IMG/VR virus record: IMGVR_UViG_3300020159_002420
Location: 1 to 47,524 of that record
Reading direction: 5' to 3' (one strand)
DNA from: a virus
DNA: 47,524 bases
Within the stretch, counting starts at the first letter, position 1; every line of letters begins with the position of its first letter. Below are positions 5,499-10,836 of this stretch, in pieces. Position numbers and translations under genes: made by a program. The notes below the pieces were generated by a model. It was not told where the DNA came from. It made no database searches and was given only the letters and a program-made list of their open reading frames with translations.

Positions 5499-5759
5499 AT
5501 GAAAATTAAAGTAATTAAAAATGCTTACTATGTAAGTGAAGATTTAACAAACATTGGTATGGTCAGTCAAGATGAATTTGAAGCCAGTTTTTCACATTTA
5601 TTAGTTGTAGGTGATGTTTGGGAAAAAATTAAAGATGAAGAAGGTAATTTTGTAGATGATATTTTTACATGTATTGAAGGTAAATGGGAAGAAGAAAAAA
5701 ATGATGGTTGGTGGGATTATGAAGATGTAATAGATTATTTTGAAGTAATTGAAAATTAA
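5499..5759 (+). CDS. small acidic hypothetical protein (86 aa)
   Basis: Begins MKIKVIKNAYYVSEDL with likely beta strands; the C-terminal half is rich in Trp and acidic residues (GKWEEEKNDGWWDYEDV). Monocistronic between two composite promoter hairpins. Function unknown. Confidence 0.7.
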   Translation: MKIKVIKNAYYVSEDLTNIGMVSQDEFEASFSHLLVVGDVWEKIKDEEGNFVDDIFTCIEGKWEEEKNDGWWDYEDVIDYFEVIEN

Positions 5760-5772
5760 AATTATATTTTGC

Positions 5773-5807
5773 GTACGAGGGTGGTCAAAACCACTCTCGT
5801 ACATTTA
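5773..5807 (+). promoter_or_regulatory. composite terminator-promoter hairpin
   Basis: Same hairpin as at 4289 (5773-5802). -33 TGGTCAA 5782-5788, -7 TACATTTA 5800-5807. Confidence 0.75.
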
Positions 5808-5829
5808 ATTAAACAAAAAAATAAAAAAT

Positions 5830-6117
5830 ATGAAAATACAATTAACAAAAACAGCTAAACAAGAGTTAAAAGTAATTAATAAGCGATTTTTAGATGATGA
5901 TAATAGTGATTATTATTTATTAACTGAGCGAGAAAAACTAGTTTGTGATGCCGGAATGTATGTTGATAATGCTTATACTAATAATTCGTTTAAACAATTA
6001 GATAAATGGTGTTTAAAAACAGGAATGAGTGAATATGAAAGTGAAACAGCTACTCAAATTGTTAAACAAAAGATAGGCAGAATGTTGATAGAAGATATAA
6101 TAACAATAATAGAATAG
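5830..6117 (+). CDS. hypothetical early protein (95 aa)
   Basis: Mostly helical: MKIQLTKTAKQELKVINKRF, a Tyr-rich middle, and a C-terminal hydrophobic helix IGRMLIEDIITIIE. Own promoter; followed by a distinct hairpin-promoter. No family recognised. Confidence 0.7.
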   Translation: MKIQLTKTAKQELKVINKRFLDDDNSDYYLLTEREKLVCDAGMYVDNAYTNNSFKQLDKWCLKTGMSEYESETATQIVKQKIGRMLIEDIITIIE

Positions 6118-6120
6118 AAT

Positions 6121-6151
6121 GTGGTGAGTCAAAACTCACCACTTACATTTA
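6121..6151 (+). promoter_or_regulatory. composite terminator-promoter hairpin, independent sequence
   Basis: GTGGTGAGT (6121-6129) and ACTCACCAC (6134-6142) form a perfect 9-bp stem around CAAA. The stem sequence differs from the 4289 family, yet GTCAA is again at the apex. -7 box 6144-6151. Confidence 0.75.
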
Positions 6152-6166
6152 TCTAAACAAAAAAAT

Positions 6167-6385
6167 ATGGATAATCTAAGCCCAAAAATGGAAAAACGAT
6201 ACAACATGATCGTCAGTAATTTAAGAAAAGCAAAGTCTGAAAAAGATACAGACCGAATTTATTCCAATCATATTGTATTACTTCCTAAAAAAGTAAAGAA
6301 TATAATATGTGATAGACTTATCAATATTGGATTAGCCGAAAAAAGTGATGATAATATATATTTGTTATATGATGATGGTTTGTAA
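6167..6385 (+). CDS. hypothetical early protein (72 aa)
   Basis: A basic helical N-terminus (MDNLSPKMEKRYNMIVSNLRKAKSEK), then a segment resembling a small winged-helix end (IICDRLINIGLAEKSDDNIYLLYDDG). A DNA-binding role is possible but unproven. Confidence 0.65.
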   Translation: MDNLSPKMEKRYNMIVSNLRKAKSEKDTDRIYSNHIVLLPKKVKNIICDRLINIGLAEKSDDNIYLLYDDGL

Positions 6386-6388
6386 ATA

Positions 6389-6414
6389 TTGTCAACGTTA
6401 TTTACGTACATTTA
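6389..6414 (+). promoter_or_regulatory. early-type promoter
   Basis: TTGTCAA 6389-6395 and TACATTTA 6407-6414. Confidence 0.75.
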
Positions 6415-6432
6415 TCTAAACAAAAATAAATT

Positions 6433-6612
6433 ATGAAGAATTTAGTAGGTAAAAAAGTTAGTGCTGTGGCGGATTGGGGTACCTATAAGGGTAGAACGGT
6501 AAATGGAATTTTATCCGTTAACGAAATTACAGGCCAGTATTTGGTAACCATAAAGATAGCGACAGTATCTGTAATGGAAGATACAATAGAAGGTTGTAAG
6601 AATAAATTGTAG
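6433..6612 (+). CDS. small beta-rich hypothetical protein (59 aa)
   Basis: MKNLVGKKVSAVADWGTYKG begins a chain of likely beta strands (GRTVNGILSVNEI, QYLVTIKIATVSV), suggesting a small SH3-like barrel. ATG at 6433 after a typical promoter and leader; stop TAG at 6610-6612. Function unknown. Confidence 0.7.
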   Translation: MKNLVGKKVSAVADWGTYKGRTVNGILSVNEITGQYLVTIKIATVSVMEDTIEGCKNKL

Positions 6613-6618
6613 TTAAAT

Positions 6619-6644
6619 TTGTCAAAATAATTTACGTACATTTA
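6619..6644 (+). promoter_or_regulatory. early-type promoter for tRNA-like RNA
   Basis: TTGTCAA 6619-6625 and TACATTTA 6637-6644; the tRNA-like acceptor starts 11 nt later. Confidence 0.75.
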
Positions 6645-6655
6645 ATTAAATAAAT

Positions 6656-6767
6656 AGTCAGGTGGCGGAATGGTAGACGCTAATGAACACAGCCCAATAT
6701 GGCCTTCACCAGTGGTAATAATAAAAGATAAAATACCACACACACAGGTTCGAATCCTGTCCTGACA
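6656..6767 (+). tRNA. Leu-tRNA-like RNA with aberrant anticodon region
   Basis: GTCAGG (6657-6662) pairs with CCTGAC (6761-6766). The D arm TGGCGGAATGGTAGACGC is that of bacterial tRNA-Leu, and the T arm is ACAGG-TTCGAAT-CCTGT. Between them, about 30 nt replace the anticodon arm: TGAA/TTCA, then GCC-CAATAT-GGC. A variable-like arm GTGGTA/TACCAC has a 16-nt loop. This middle section is nearly identical to the 3307 copy, suggesting recent duplication or constraint. No anticodon can be assigned with confidence. Confidence 0.55.
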
Positions 6768-6914
6768 CAAAGTAGAAACAACGTCTCCCCACTTTCTTGT
6801 TACCTGCAGGTGAAGGGTTTTTAAGGAGCAAATAATGAGGTGAAGATTAAATAGACGACAGCTTAAAGGCACTATTGATTTTATGTTGGGCAACCGATGT
6901 CCAACACTTCACCT
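6768..6914 (+). ncRNA. possible structured RNA downstream of tRNA-like gene
   Basis: 147 nt without an ORF, probably part of the transcript from the 6619 promoter. AGGTGAAG near 6838 is complementary to CTTCACCT near 6907, closing a large domain that contains GTTGG...CCAAC (6885-6905). The arm AGGTGAAG also occurs once more near 6810, offering an alternative fold. No family recognised. Confidence 0.3.
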
Positions 6915-6922
6915 TATATTTA
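6897..6922 (+). promoter_or_regulatory. early-type promoter (weaker match)
   Basis: ATGTCCA 6897-6903 and TATATTTA 6915-6922 at the usual spacing. Confidence 0.5.
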
Positions 6923-6938
6923 CATCAAATAAAAAAAT

Positions 6939-7145
6939 ATGAAACGAATAGTACACAATTTATTAGGATGGAATCGCACAAATGGTTTCGGAAACATTGT
7001 TGAACAACAACAATACGTTAGAACAACTCAACCACAGACTCGTTTGTCTCAGGAAGAATGGATAAAGCAATTTAGAGTGAGCCGTCAGTTCACGTTTATG
7101 GATAGGAATCACTACACTGAGGCCGTAGTGAATGTCGCTGTTTAG
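6939..7145 (+). CDS. small hypothetical protein (68 aa)
   Basis: MKRIVHNLLGWNRTNGFGN start, Gln/Arg-rich middle (EQQQYVRTTQPQTRLSQEEW) and short length. Preceded by a typical leader. No motif recognised. Confidence 0.6.
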   Translation: MKRIVHNLLGWNRTNGFGNIVEQQQYVRTTQPQTRLSQEEWIKQFRVSRQFTFMDRNHYTEAVVNVAV

Positions 7146-7204
7146 CCTCAAGTCATATTTTTAGTTTTTGTTTAGACATCGCCCAATAGAAATATTGGGC
7201 TTTG

Positions 7205-7230
7205 TTGTCCAAAAAAAGATCATACATTTA
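7205..7230 (+). promoter_or_regulatory. early-type promoter
   Basis: TTGTCCA 7205-7211 and TACATTTA 7223-7230. A hairpin GCCCAAT-AGAA-ATATTGGGC lies just upstream (7181-7200) and probably ends the previous transcript. Confidence 0.7.
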
Positions 7231-7252
7231 CATTAAACAAAAATAAATAATA

Positions 7253-7540
7253 ATGGAAACAAACTTACCAATAAATAGTATAGTGTCGTTTAATTTTACA
7301 TCCATGGGATGGAACCAGATACAAACCCAACAAGCCGAGGGCATTTTTTTGGGGTACGAGCTTGTGGATCATGAGAATATTATCCGGCCGTTCAATCCTT
7401 CTGCAGTCGAAGGATCCAAGGGAATAATTGCCGTTATGAGGTGTGGGTATGAAACGCTGGCTCTTTATTACTGGCACAAACCAATTACCGACCTTGAACA
7501 ATATAACAACTCAGATTTTAAATCAATAAAAATAAAATAA
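7253..7540 (+). CDS. hypothetical protein (95 aa), GC-richer codon use
   Basis: Beta-rich protein (METNLPINSIVSFNFTSMGW...). It opens a four-gene transcript with 7543, tRNA-Met and 7845. Codons such as CTT, CCG, GTC and GAG are far commoner than in neighbouring early genes, hinting at more recent acquisition. Function unknown. Confidence 0.65.
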   Translation: METNLPINSIVSFNFTSMGWNQIQTQQAEGIFLGYELVDHENIIRPFNPSAVEGSKGIIAVMRCGYETLALYYWHKPITDLEQYNNSDFKSIKIK

Positions 7541-7542
7541 AC

Positions 7543-7749
7543 ATGCAGAATTTTTTGACCGCAATTGGAACCGTAATTGGAATTTTTTTAATCGCAGCCG
7601 TTTTAATGGGCTTGCCTCTAATGATCCTATGGAATTGGCTCATGCCCCACATATTCAATCTACCAGAAATTGGCTTCTGGCAAGCGGTGGGGATCAATTT
7701 CATGTGCTCGATTATGTTTAAATCAACATCATCAAACACAAAAGATTAA
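7543..7749 (+). CDS. small two-pass membrane protein (68 aa)
   Basis: An N-terminal hydrophobic helix (residues ~5-30, IGTVIGIFLIAAVLMGLP) and a second segment (~45-58, FWQAVGINFMCSIMF) indicate an inner-membrane protein. It starts 2 nt after the upstream stop, so the two are co-transcribed. Could be a host-envelope or superinfection factor; no family assigned. Confidence 0.65.
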   Translation: MQNFLTAIGTVIGIFLIAAVLMGLPLMILWNWLMPHIFNLPEIGFWQAVGINFMCSIMFKSTSSNTKD

Positions 7750-7755
7750 ACGCCA

Positions 7756-7829
7756 GGATCCTTAGCTCAGCTGGTTAGAGCAACACACTCATAATGTGAA
7801 GGCCGCAGGTTCAAATCCTGCAGGATCCA
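7756..7829 (+). tRNA. tRNA with anticodon CAU (Met or Ile2 type)
   Basis: A full cloverleaf: acceptor GGATCCT/AGGATCC, D arm GCTC-AGCTGGTTA-GAGC, anticodon arm ACACA-CTCATAA-TGTGA (anticodon CAT at loop positions 3-5), 5-nt variable loop, T arm GCAGG-TTCAAAT-CCTGC, discriminator A. CCA is not encoded. It lies within a protein-coding transcript. Identity depends on whether C34 is lysidine-modified. Confidence 0.93.
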
Positions 7830-7844
7830 CTAAAACAAAATCAA

Positions 7845-8015
7845 ATGAAAACAAGAACGTACCGTATCAGCATTAACAACAAGGGAACCATTACATACAC
7901 CACCATCTCAGTTCAAGCACCGGCTGGATCCGGAGCCGCAATTCAACTGGCTGAATCGATGTACGGGGGATCCGGAATCTTCATCAGTATGCTCGGGATG
8001 ATAAGTGAGGGTTAA
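7845..8015 (+). CDS. small Gly/Ala/Ser-rich hypothetical protein (56 aa)
   Basis: Starts MKTRTYRISINNKGTITY with likely beta strands, then SVQAPAGSGAAIQLAESMYG and a hydrophobic C-terminus. It follows the tRNA by 15 nt and shares the GC-richer codon use of this cassette. Function unknown. Confidence 0.6.
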   Translation: MKTRTYRISINNKGTITYTTISVQAPAGSGAAIQLAESMYGGSGIFISMLGMISEG

Positions 8016-8043
8016 TGCGTGATTATTGTTTTGATTAGGGGTA

Positions 8044-8070
8044 AGGGGTAGACTATGTCTACCTCTTTTA
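8044..8070 (+). terminator. intrinsic terminator
   Basis: AGGGGTAGAC (8044-8053) and GTCTACCTCT (8057-8066) form a 10-bp stem with one G-U pair and a 3-nt loop, followed by TTTT that runs into the next promoter. Confidence 0.8.
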
Positions 8071-8096
8071 TTGTCAACATTATTTACGTACATTTA
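8071..8096 (+). promoter_or_regulatory. early-type promoter
   Basis: TTGTCAA 8071-8077 and TACATTTA 8089-8096. Confidence 0.75.
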
Positions 8097-8117
8097 ACTA
8101 AACAAAAATATAAAAAC

Positions 8118-8336
8118 ATGACAAATTTACTAGAACGTCTTAAACCAGAACACAAACAATCAATGGATCAAATATGGAAACCATATCCAACAACTAAAAG
8201 ATCAATTGAACAACAATTAACAGATAATAAGTTTGTTAGTGGATTGAATTTCGAGACGGTAAACAGATTGTCTGATATATTGGGAGTGTCTAAATTTGGA
8301 TTTATAGACATTTATGATATGTTTGAACAAGGATAA
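8118..8336 (+). CDS. small hypothetical protein (72 aa)
   Basis: The start at 8118 follows the leader; the frame from 8055 crosses the promoter. Helical protein (MTNLLERLKPEHKQSMDQIW...) ending DILGVSKFGFIDIYDMFEQG. Followed by a strong terminator. Function unknown. Confidence 0.75.
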   Translation: MTNLLERLKPEHKQSMDQIWKPYPTTKRSIEQQLTDNKFVSGLNFETVNRLSDILGVSKFGFIDIYDMFEQG

Positions 8337-8345
8337 TACAATAAA

Positions 8346-8375
8346 GAGGGACAGATAATGTTTGTCCCTTTTTTT
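8346..8375 (+). terminator. intrinsic terminator
   Basis: GGGACA (8348-8353) and TGTCCC (8363-8368), followed by T7. Confidence 0.8.
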
Positions 8376-8400
8376 ATGTCAATATAATTATATACATTTA
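8376..8400 (+). promoter_or_regulatory. early-type promoter (17-nt spacing)
   Basis: ATGTCAA 8376-8382 and TACATTTA 8393-8400. Confidence 0.65.
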
Positions 8401-8421
8401 CATCAAACAAAAATAAAAAAT

Positions 8422-8628
8422 ATGAACATTACAGAATTAATTGAACATCTAACACAACTAAAAAACGAACATGGTGATAAAGATGTAGTATTAAAAATTA
8501 CAGACCATACAGATTGGGACTATCATTTCTATCATCCAGGATTTATAATAGATAATGTATATGATGATGGTGATGAAGGTGAATTTGAGGAAGACACTGA
8601 GTATTGTGTTTGTGAAATAAGTATTTAA
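8422..8628 (+). CDS. small acidic hypothetical protein (68 aa)
   Basis: Starts MNITELIEHLTQLKNEHGDKDVVLKI; the second half is very acidic (NVYDDGDEGEFEEDTEY) and ends CVCEISI. The start at 8422 is chosen over 8362, which precedes the promoter. The opening resembles small phage proteins of the type LIxxLxxLKxxxGD-x-VV, but the role is unknown. Confidence 0.75.
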   Translation: MNITELIEHLTQLKNEHGDKDVVLKITDHTDWDYHFYHPGFIIDNVYDDGDEGEFEEDTEYCVCEISI

Positions 8629-8645
8629 AATAGAATAATTAATGT

Positions 8646-8680
8646 GTACGAGGGTGGTCAAAGCTACTCTCGTACATTTA
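8646..8680 (+). promoter_or_regulatory. composite terminator-promoter hairpin, wobble variant
   Basis: GTACGAGGGTGGT (8646-8658) pairs with GCTACTCTCGTAC (8663-8675) around CAAA. The changes in the 3' arm keep pairing through G-U. -33 TGGTCAA 8655-8661, -7 8673-8680. Confidence 0.75.
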
Positions 8681-8701
8681 TCTAAACAAAAAAATAAAAA
8701 C

Positions 8702-8917
8702 ATGAAAAACATTTACTTAATCTTCGTAGACATAAACGATGTATCTAACTACTGTAAAATTGAATGTGAAAGAAAAGACTTTATTAACTCATTAATTGAG
8801 AATGAATTGATTGAAAGTAAGGATGATATAAAAAACTTAAGTTGGATAATATTTGAAAATGGAAATATGATAAATTTTTCTAATTTTTGGTTCTTTTTAA
8901 TAAATAAAATAGAATAA
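8702..8917 (+). CDS. hypothetical protein lacking Ala/Pro/Thr/His/Gln (71 aa)
   Basis: MKNIYLIFVDINDVSNYCK... contains none of the five amino acids whose codons always need a C. The first ~25 codons still use C-ending codons, and C becomes rare toward the 3' end. The start at 8702 follows a composite promoter. Function unknown. First of four consecutive genes that avoid C-requiring amino acids. Confidence 0.75.
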   Translation: MKNIYLIFVDINDVSNYCKIECERKDFINSLIENELIESKDDIKNLSWIIFENGNMINFSNFWFFLINKIE

Positions 8918-8924
8918 TTAATGT

Positions 8925-8959
8925 GTACGAGGGTAGTCAAAGCTATCCTCGTACATTTA
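8925..8959 (+). promoter_or_regulatory. composite terminator-promoter hairpin, covariant
   Basis: GTACGAGGGTAGT (8925-8937) and GCTATCCTCGTAC (8942-8954) around CAAA. Both arms differ from the 4289 family yet still pair. -33 TAGTCAA 8934-8940, -7 8952-8959. Confidence 0.75.
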
Positions 8960-8979
8960 ATTAAACAAAAATATAAAAT

Positions 8980-9177
8980 ATGGAATTAAGAGAAATTAAA
9001 GATTTAAGTGGTGAAAAATTAAGATTTAGTGAGTTTAAGGAGTATGTAGAAGATTATTATAAGAATAATAAGGAGTATGGAATAAAGAAGAGTAGTAGGT
9101 ATTTTAAAGAAATAAAGTATTGTTATTTTAATTTAGAAGAAGGTTATAAAAAATATTGTTTATGTTTTGAATATTAA
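8980..9177 (+). CDS. cytosine-free gene, basic/acidic small protein (65 aa)
   Basis: The coding strand has no C at all in 198 nt. The protein therefore has no Ala, Pro, Thr, His or Gln and consists mainly of Lys, Glu, Tyr, Phe and Ser (ends YCLCFEY). All Leu are TTA/TTG, all Arg AGA/AGG and all Ser AGT. It has its own promoter and leader, so it is a real transcription unit. Function unknown. Confidence 0.7.
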   Translation: MELREIKDLSGEKLRFSEFKEYVEDYYKNNKEYGIKKSSRYFKEIKYCYFNLEEGYKKYCLCFEY

Positions 9178-9210
9178 ATTAATTTATATATTAATAAATT
9201 AAATTATAAA

Positions 9211-9236
9211 TAGGCAAAATAAAAATATTATATTTA
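9211..9236 (+). promoter_or_regulatory. early-type promoter, C-poor variant
   Basis: TAGGCAA 9211-9217 and TATATTTA 9229-9236. The only C between 8967 and 9660 is the one in this -33 box. Confidence 0.6.
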
Positions 9237-9258
9237 TATAAATAAAAAAATAAAAATT

Positions 9259-9648
9259 ATGAAAAAAGTATTATTAAGTGATTGGTTTAAATTTATGTTA
9301 GAAAATGAATTAAATGAAGAGTTGATGTGTGGATTAGGTGAAAAGAAAAAGAATTATATTAGTTTATGTAATGAATTTTGGAAATTGGAAGGTGAAGATA
9401 GAGATATTATGTTAGAAGATTTAAAGAAAGATGAGGGTATATTATATAAGAAAATGGTTGAATGGAATAAAAATGAATTATTAATAGAATTAGATATGAA
9501 TATGGTGTGGTGGGAATATAGTTTAGAAGATTATTTTAGAGATATGTTTAGTAAAAATAATGATGATAATGATGAATTTAGTTTATTTGAATTAAAAGAT
9601 ATTAATAAGATGATGTATGGAGAAGATTATGATGATGAAGATTATTAA
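9259..9648 (+). CDS. cytosine-free gene, acidic protein (129 aa)
   Basis: 390 nt of coding strand contain no C. The protein lacks Ala, Pro, Thr, His and Gln and ends in an acidic tail (GEDYDDEDY). It is Met/Trp/Leu-rich and predicted helical (MKKVLLSDWFKFMLENELNEE). No frameshift or stop interrupts the frame, which argues for a maintained gene. Function unknown; acidic composition and early timing would suit an inhibitor. Confidence 0.75.
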   Translation: MKKVLLSDWFKFMLENELNEELMCGLGEKKKNYISLCNEFWKLEGEDRDIMLEDLKKDEGILYKKMVEWNKNELLIELDMNMVWWEYSLEDYFRDMFSKNNDDNDEFSLFELKDINKMMYGEDYDDEDY

Positions 9649-9656
9649 TTTATAAA

Positions 9657-9682
9657 TAGTCAAAATTAATTATGTATATTTA
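9657..9682 (+). promoter_or_regulatory. early-type promoter
   Basis: TAGTCAA 9657-9663 and TATATTTA 9675-9682. C9661 in the -33 box is the first C after 445 C-free bases. Confidence 0.65.
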
Positions 9683-9705
9683 ATTAAACAAAAAAATAAA
9701 AAAAT

Positions 9706-9825
9706 ATGGGAAATTTAAGAAATGTTAGTAAATGGTTAATTTTAGGAGTAATTGTATTAGATGTTTTAATTGTAATGAGTGGGATTTATTTATATAATCA
9801 TTTTAGTATATGTTTTATTAAATAA
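9706..9825 (+). CDS. tiny single-pass membrane protein (39 aa), one C only
   Basis: MGNLRNVSKWLILGVIVLDV starts a single hydrophobic helix (residues ~9-30). Its only C is in the sole His codon. It has a promoter, a leader and a terminator (9836-9867). Function unknown; a membrane-active early peptide is possible. Confidence 0.65.
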   Translation: MGNLRNVSKWLILGVIVLDVLIVMSGIYLYNHFSICFIK

Positions 9826-9835
9826 ATTTAATATT

Positions 9836-9867
9836 AAACTCCCTATTAATTTAGGGAGTTTTTTTAT
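9836..9867 (+). terminator. intrinsic terminator
   Basis: AAACTCCCT (9836-9844) and AGGGAGTTT (9853-9861) form a perfect 9-bp stem, followed by a T-run. It marks the end of the C-poor stretch. Confidence 0.85.
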
Positions 9868-9872
9868 ATAAA

Positions 9873-9898
9873 CAGTCAAAACAATTACCGTACATTTA
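9873..9898 (+). promoter_or_regulatory. early-type promoter
   Basis: CAGTCAA 9873-9879 and TACATTTA 9891-9898. Confidence 0.75.
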
Positions 9899-9919
9899 AT
9901 TAAACAAAAAAATAAAAAC

Positions 9920-10315
9920 ATGACAATTCAATTAACACAACAAGAATCAGAACACCATTTCCACAACGCACTATGTAATGGATTGGGAGAAATTGGGTAT
10001 TATGGTCTGGATTTAGATTACGATGATCAAAAATACAAAGACGCCAAAACCACCTTACAAACCCAATCCCCAACATCTGTAATATGTCATGAGGACATAT
10101 TGATGGAAATGTTAAAGAGCGGAGGCACATTAACATTACTGGATAATGAGGATGATGATAATGAGGTAGCGTCAATCACAATTTCAGATGTACATGAGAG
10201 AGTAAGTCAAACACCAATTGAACATTTAGTGGATGCAATAACAGAAAATGATGATGCTACAACAGCGGATGTAATAATTCAGACGGTGTTCTTAAATGAG
10301 ATAGTGTATGGTTAA
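9920..10315 (+). CDS. hypothetical acidic protein (131 aa)
   Basis: MTIQLTQQESEHHFHNAL start; acidic, His- and Thr-containing, C-rich codons (CAC, ACC, CCA). It contrasts sharply with the C-free genes just upstream, so the composition break lies at ~9839. No motif recognised. Confidence 0.7.
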   Translation: MTIQLTQQESEHHFHNALCNGLGEIGYYGLDLDYDDQKYKDAKTTLQTQSPTSVICHEDILMEMLKSGGTLTLLDNEDDDNEVASITISDVHERVSQTPIEHLVDAITENDDATTADVIIQTVFLNEIVYG

Positions 10316-10342
10316 AATTAAATAAGCAATATAATAATAAGG

Positions 10343-10377
10343 GAATGGGGCTCGTCAGAGCCTCATTCATACATTTA
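10343..10377 (+). promoter_or_regulatory. composite terminator-promoter hairpin, unrelated stem
   Basis: GAATGGGGCTC (10343-10353) and GAGCCTCATTC (10358-10368) form 11 pairs around GTCA. -33 TCGTCAG 10352-10358, -7 TACATTTA 10370-10377. Confidence 0.75.
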
Positions 10378-10395
10378 CCTCAAATAAAAATAAAT

Positions 10396-10629
10396 ATGAA
10401 CAACAAATTAATAAGAATGGATTTTACAATTCCCTTAATTATCATTATTTTATTGTGTGCTGTACTTGCAAGTTGCAAACCAGTTAACTTTGCAAACTGT
10501 AATCACATGCCTACAAAATTAAGGTGTACGGCAATTAAGTTTAACGGCAAGCAGTGCTTAAATAAGGCTGCAAGGAAATCAGCGTTGTGTAAGTATCATC
10601 TGGAAATATTTTACCCGGCAAATAAATAA
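10396..10629 (+). CDS. Cys-rich lipoprotein (77 aa)
   Basis: A hydrophobic segment TIPLIIIILLCAVLASC ends in a lipobox, with the lipidated Cys at residue 27. The mature part has the spacing RCTAIKFNGKQC...LCKYH (C-x(n)-G-x-C...C-x2-H), seen in small Cys/His domain proteins of the DUF5763 kind; that assignment is from memory. Start 10396 is preferred to 10345, which lies in the promoter hairpin. A surface-exposed exclusion role is conceivable. Last gene of the early region. Confidence 0.7.
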   Translation: MNNKLIRMDFTIPLIIIILLCAVLASCKPVNFANCNHMPTKLRCTAIKFNGKQCLNKAARKSALCKYHLEIFYPANK

Positions 10630-10655
10630 AGAGGATAACAGATACCCGTTCCTCG

Positions 10656-10704
10656 GATCCCATCACCCACTAGCTTACGGAGCTGCTGGCTGGTGGGATC
10701 TTTT
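10656..10704 (+). terminator. terminator ending the early region
   Basis: GATCCCA (10656-10662) and TGGGATC (10694-10700) close a stem-loop that ends in TTTT; further pairing is possible inside. Confidence 0.6.
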
Positions 10705-10717
10705 AATCGTAGGCCTC

Positions 10718-10802
10718 GTGCCCGCAAAAAAGAATGCCGGAAGCTTTATGCCCGCAAAAAGGATGCCGGAGGCTCCATACCCGCAAAAAGAACATCTGGT
10801 GT
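10718..10802 (+). repeat. three imperfect ~29-bp direct repeats
   Basis: Units begin at 10718, 10748 and 10777. Each contains CCCGCAAAAA, then a GATGCCGG-like block (AATGCCGG, GATGCCGG, AACATCTGG). Spacing 30 and 29 bp. Confidence 0.7.
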
Positions 10803-10807
10803 CGGGT

Positions 10808-10836
10808 CGCTATCGATCGTGTGCGGCCCGATAGCG
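10808..10836 (+). repeat. perfect 8-bp inverted repeat
   Basis: CGCTATCG (10808-10815) and CGATAGCG (10829-10836) with a 13-nt spacer, in the GC-rich island. Confidence 0.6.

Noticed and set aside
10718-10802. CRISPR array
   Set aside because: Units are contiguous without unique spacers and only three imperfect copies.
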